NCBI GenBank assembly: GCA_021613375.1
Contig: CM038704.1
Location: 35,853,488 to 35,917,487 of the forward strand
Direction: 5' to 3'
DNA from: Megaleporinus macrocephalus
Taxonomy: Eukaryota > Chordata > Actinopteri > Characiformes > Anostomidae
Length of the DNA stretch: 64,000 nucleotides
A program made the translations under genes and the position numbers. Position 1 is the first letter of the stretch; every line of letters starts with the position of its first letter. A model generated the notes under the pieces. It was not told the origin of the DNA and did not search any database. It saw only the letters and a program-made list of their open reading frames with translations. This document shows, piece by piece, positions 60,036 through 64,000 of the stretch.

Positions 60036-62075
60036 CTAAGACTTTTTGGAGTCCTGCGTGTTCCGCCTCCTCACGTCATTTAAGTCCACTGGTGTGAACG
60101 CTGCAAGACAAACACCAAAGATATCTGATATAGAGCTGAGCAATATGACAATACACGTCACAGTACAACACAATATGCTTTTCTAAACACTGACCAACTG
60201 CATGTTTCATTTTAAAAAAAGAGAGCAAATGTAACACAGTATACAAACACTGAATAAAAAGCATTGTGTGCACAGTTTTTGATAGTACTGTAGTACTACT
60301 GATTTTGTTTTCTGTTCCAGCAGATCAGTTTCTAAAAAAAAAAGAAATATTGTGACTAGAGATTGAAGGATAGATCGGCTATGTATCGGTATTGACCAAT
60401 TTTGAATCAAAATATGTGATCGGCCGATATTTAGTCGATCTCGAGAGCCGATAGATGACGTTAAACAAATGAGCTTAATTTCTGTATTGACAGCCAGCGT
60501 TTCATCCAGGACGTTTTTAAAACGTGTAAAATTAGCGTGTCTCGTGGGAGAACCAAGACAAAAACATTTAACACTACTAATCTGATACGACACTACACGC
60601 GGCTGAATACAGTGAGTATCAGCAAACAGCAGAGCTAGCACCCGCAGCTAGCACAAAACAAATAACCCGGAACACCGTACAGACCAGATCTGACCGATAC
60701 GAACAGTACAGCAGCAACAATTCTACATTTAATGACTGCAGATTGTCGTTTAAAATAACCAAGAGTCTGCATTTAATGACAGTTTTTACTGCATTTATTT
60801 AATTAGCGTTTTCAATTAATGGTCTAAATTGAATGATTGTAATATTGGGGATATTTGTTTGATTTACTTTGTTTATTTACAGTTAAATTTGTTTAAAATA
60901 TTATGCTGTTTCATATGAGCTCGTTAAAAATGGGAATAAACCAGTTTCGACCATGTTTCATTACTTGCTTGCACTAATAACTACATGTAGCCTGCCGTGG
61001 CGTATAATCCCGCCCTCTATCAGTATTGGCTATCAGCCGATCGCGCTGAAAGGTGATCAGCTATTGGAATCGGCCTCAAAACGCTGATTGGTCCATAACT
61101 TGTTTAGATTGTATTGTATTTGTATTAACAAAATACTACAAAGAAATAAAAAAAAGATTCTATGTATACACATGTATGTGTGTGATTGTGCTTCCACAAG
61201 AATATACATTTAGAAATTGATATATTGGAAACAAATACAATATAAATGTGCGATAACTTGCAGTTAAAAAACAGTAAGTGTGTAATACAATATGCAGAAG
61301 TCTGTTCACTGTAAAGGATGAAACAATGTGTTCATTTACTTACACACTTAGAATCAACAACATGGACCAAGCTCATAAACAAAACCATTTCCTGGAAATC
61401 TGACTGCGTCATATTAAAATGTCATTGTGCTCTAAGGAAACATAAAAAATCAGATAAGAACATACAGCTTAGGTTGGGGTTTGGTGTCCTCTCTACATAT
61501 TTCTGGGGTCCTTTATTGCTGTTTTCACTTCCCTGGGAGGACTGCATCTCCCTCATCACACATTGCCAGGCTGAAAAATATCAGAAAACATTCTTTAAAA
61601 ACTTTCAAACACTAAACTATGCTGACACATAATTAAAAGGTGGTAACACTACCATAAACTGACAACCTGATGGAAGTGTGGATTTTTTTGCACTTACCAA
61701 AACAAAAGAAACTAAAACATGGAATATATAAAAACATAGAAATTTCTAAAGACTAATAAATGTATTTAGATCAAATGTAAACTAATAAATGTATTTGCAA
61801 TGTGCCTCTCTTAGTAATCAGGGTCAATTAATTAGTTGTTTAGTAATGTTGATCACTGATCATTGGAGAATAGGAATGAAAATAAATAAGGTGAAACTGA
61901 ATTACATGGTAGGTGTCAGTAAAATGTATGCTATTTACCTATTAGTGACTATTACTCATACAAACTGCTTACTGTAGTGAATGAAGCGCACATTCTCCTC
62001 GTGTGCTGGTGTGAGTAATTCTTCTGTGTTGGTTGGCGAACAGGCGCCGGAAGTCTGTTTATAGTTTTGTACCAT
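60036..62075 (-). CDS. mcrip1: MCRIP1 (FAM195B), CtBP-interacting ERK-regulated protein, about 90 aa as read
   Basis: MCRIP1 is a small protein that binds the corepressor CtBP; ERK phosphorylation releases CtBP and promotes repression of epithelial genes. Coding exons in transcript order: 61973-62075, 61466-61570, 60036-60100 (stop TAG at 60036). All introns are GT-AG and both junctions are phase 1. The signature is LLTPAHEENVRFIHYTWQ, then KYVERTPNPNL, then FTPVDLNDVRRRNTQDSKKS. PVDLN fits the PxDL(S/N) CtBP motif, and the SP and TP sites matching human Ser21 and Thr30 are present. The C-terminus favours MCRIP1 over MCRIP2. The ATG at 62075 lies within the conserved region: human has about 8 more residues upstream, and the frame stays open to the acceptor at about 62087, so a short 5' coding exon may be missing. 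Confidence 0.9.
60355..61090. mobile_element. hAT-like repeat with GATCGGCCGATATTTA ends
   Basis: The left side has ATCGGCTATGTATCGGTATTG and ATCGGCCGATATTTAGTC; the right side has TCAGTATTGGCTATCAGCCG and GGAATCGGCCTCAAAACGCT, an inverted partner. It fills most of MCRIP1 intron 2. No intact transposase. Confidence 0.5.
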
Positions 62076-62720
62076 CTTCAAAGCTGCTGAGAAAAAAGAA
62101 ATTGTTTGATCCACATGTTAAATTACAAAATGTGTAAGAAAATATTGTAAATAATGCACATCATTATATTTTGTTTTGAGATACTGTATTGATTTACTTA
62201 ATCAACAGTTTAGCATCAAAGATTTGTAGCAGACAGTGGATCATTTTGTATTGGGTTTAAAACCAAAAGTTAGACAGCAATGTTCTTCACCATTAAACTC
62301 TTCTGCTCCAACATAAACAAGCCGCATAAAGACGAGCTGCTCCTGTTAGTATTAGCAAACCTGTGTATATGGCGGTGTGTCATTATACTATGACAGTTTT
62401 TTCTAAAAATTTATCTAGAAAAATTGCAATATGTCAAACTGTAACCCCTGAATCATGATTCATAACATACCACCAGGTTCCTGCTGCCCTATACAGAGCC
62501 CTAAAACTTCACAACATCTTATTGCTATATTTTGTGTGGCAATATTGTATCAACACATGGGCACCAAGTATTAATATCAATATAATATTATAGCAAATGT
62601 ACAATCAAACTGTTTGGTGTAAGAACAATAAAATCAATTCCAATACCATTTGTATGATGAAGATGCTGAAAGCTTTTGAAGTTTTCCTTTAGGGACGTAT
62701 TTTCCCACTGAAATAATATT

Positions 62721-62722
62721 TC

Positions 62723-62761
<39 letters not shown>
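62721..62761. repeat. (AT)n microsatellite
   Basis: About 20 AT units upstream of the MCRIP1 coding exons. Confidence 0.9.
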
Positions 62762-62766
<5 letters not shown>

Positions 62767-62898
62767 CAATACTCAGCACACCGCAAATTGTTTAATAAGC
62801 ATTACGAATGACATTTACTGCTATTTAAAATTTATAATTGATGCTGTGTTTATTATACTGGGTGCTAGCTTACTTTTTCTTCTTTTCTCTGCATTTGT

Positions 62899-63040
62899 AA
62901 CCTTGTTATACTTCTCTTTAATAATGATCCCGGTGCACCACTGTTTCCAACGTGATAAAACAATGTCTCAGGAAATTGTTTTATCACTTTGTGAACAGTG
63001 GTGCACCGAGATCATCACTGAAGAGAAGTGTAACAAGGTT
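62899..63040. repeat. Long inverted repeat, 66-bp arms, 10-base loop
   Basis: Arms 62899-62964 and 62975-63040 are reverse complements with about eight mismatches and include CGGTGCACCACTGTT and GTGATAAAACAAT. It would form a stable stem, in the presumed first intron of MCRIP1. A small transposon relic or a hairpin RNA precursor are both possible. Confidence 0.8.
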
Positions 63041-63437
63041 TTAAGTATTTTATGTCTTAACGCAGGGTGTTCTAAGACAAAACAGTACCTAAAAAATCTA
63101 TTTACACCTATTTCATTTTTATTTTACAGTACAGTGCTTTAAAACTACTAAACCTAGAAAACAGGTCCATAATTGTAAGGGAACACATTGTAGGTCATAA
63201 AGTTGATCACCTCTTTAATTATTTTCTATAACGTCCAGGAAAACAGCTGGAGGTCTCCAAATCAGCAGGGCTGACCGAATGAATGCCAGGCTGTCTGCGC
63301 CGAATTGATGAACAAACGTTAAACGCGAACTGTAACAGAAGGCTAAATATTGTTTGCTCTTTTTCATAAGTTAAATATAAGATTTAACAATAACAAACTT
63401 GCCTGCTGCACTAAAAGTGGCTTCCTATCTGAACTTT

Positions 63438-63485
63438 CCGTTCCACCTTAAATGGTGCAGTAGTTACATTCTGGCGCCTGAAAAT
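63438..63485. repeat. TTCCACC-family copy near MCRIP1 5' end
   Basis: GTTCCACCTTAAATGGTGCA then GTAGTTACATTCTGGCGCC, differing from the 51659 copy at only a few of about 40 bases. Confidence 0.7.
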
Positions 63486-63842
63486 TCGAACAAACTGGTG
63501 AACAGGAAGCAGACTTGAGCTTCGTTTCGAACCTACGTTTACCAGTGTTTTTCATTTTCGGTTTGTTGAAGTCATATTTAACTTTAGGTTTCGACACGTA
63601 TAAACGTACTTTGTCCTCGCTATCTGCTCATGTTATGGTACGGGGTAGCAGGTTAGCCGTTAGCTTAGCCAACCTTCACCAAACGCAAGCTTTTATATTA
63701 GCTAGCAAGATTTATAAGCTTTTACAGTCAAACGGCGACGTACAAATGCCGTGGTGTGCTTTAGCGCTAGTTCAAATTCAACCACTACCCGTAAAATCAC
63801 TGCAAATTTACCTCGCTTTGCCTTAATAAGAGGCTCACTTAC

Positions 63843-63960
63843 ACTCAAGTCCTCCTCCTTTGTGCCGCTGAAGCCTCCAAAACAAACTGCCAAAGGGGCG
63901 TGGTCAACACTGCAGTGCAGAGCGCCACCGAAAGGGGGCGTGTCAAATTGCACTATGGCC
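63843..63960 (-). promoter_or_regulatory. Possible MCRIP1 noncoding first exon and promoter
   Basis: The minus strand has a strong GTAAGT donor just below 63843, preceded by a G/C-richer stretch towards the right edge. No in-frame ATG was seen in this exon. The upstream promoter would run past the end of the window. Assigned by position relative to MCRIP1 only. Confidence 0.35.
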
Positions 63961-64000
63961 TAAAAGGGTCGTGTTAAAGTGCAGTATGGTTAAAACGGGT

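Noticed and set aside
60207..60641. Minus-strand ORF of 144 codons
   Set aside because: Lies in MCRIP1 intron 2 within a hAT-like repeat and has no protein-like signature.

Overview
This is a stretch of vertebrate nuclear DNA, almost certainly from a ray-finned fish. Four intron-rich, GT-AG spliced genes can be read exon by exon. The introns and gaps are AT-rich and full of microsatellites, minisatellites, SINE tails, small inverted-repeat elements and broken LINE/Tc1-like pieces typical of teleosts. Several repeat tails resemble those common in ostariophysan fishes (characins, catfishes), but that placement is only a guess.

Layout, left to right. 1-5160: no recognisable gene, only repeats and the probable CARD14 3' end. 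5161-30814, minus strand: CARD14, 21 coding exons, about 993 aa, order CARD - coiled coil - linker - PDZ - SH3 - guanylate kinase-like. 30815-36021: gene-free, with telomere-like and CA repeats. 36022-50430, minus strand: CCDC40, 20 coding exons, about 947 aa, a motile-cilium coiled-coil protein. 50431-52469: the head-to-head interval between CCDC40 and ANAPC11. 52470-55964, plus strand: ANAPC11, two coding exons, 84 aa, the RING-H2 subunit of the anaphase-promoting complex. 55965-60035: nested small transposons and the MCRIP1 3' UTR. 60036-62075, minus strand: MCRIP1, three recognised coding exons, a short CtBP-interacting regulator, followed by its upstream intron and probable promoter to the right edge.

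The genes share no pathway: CARD14 is an NF-kB scaffold, CCDC40 builds the axoneme, ANAPC11 drives mitotic ubiquitination and MCRIP1 links ERK signalling to transcriptional repression. All four have human orthologues on 17q25.3, so the window is a conserved synteny block. Exon phases join in frame across every CARD14, CCDC40 and ANAPC11 junction and the three MCRIP1 exons, so these look like intact genes.

I found no candidate for a new biological system. The most interesting items are structural: a 21-bp minisatellite beside a CARD14 exon that repeats a splice-donor-like motif, a 67-bp satellite with a three-unit higher-order period, two long intronic hairpins, and a small palindromic repeat family with copies near two promoters. 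Other long ORFs are translations of repeats or antisense shadows of exons.
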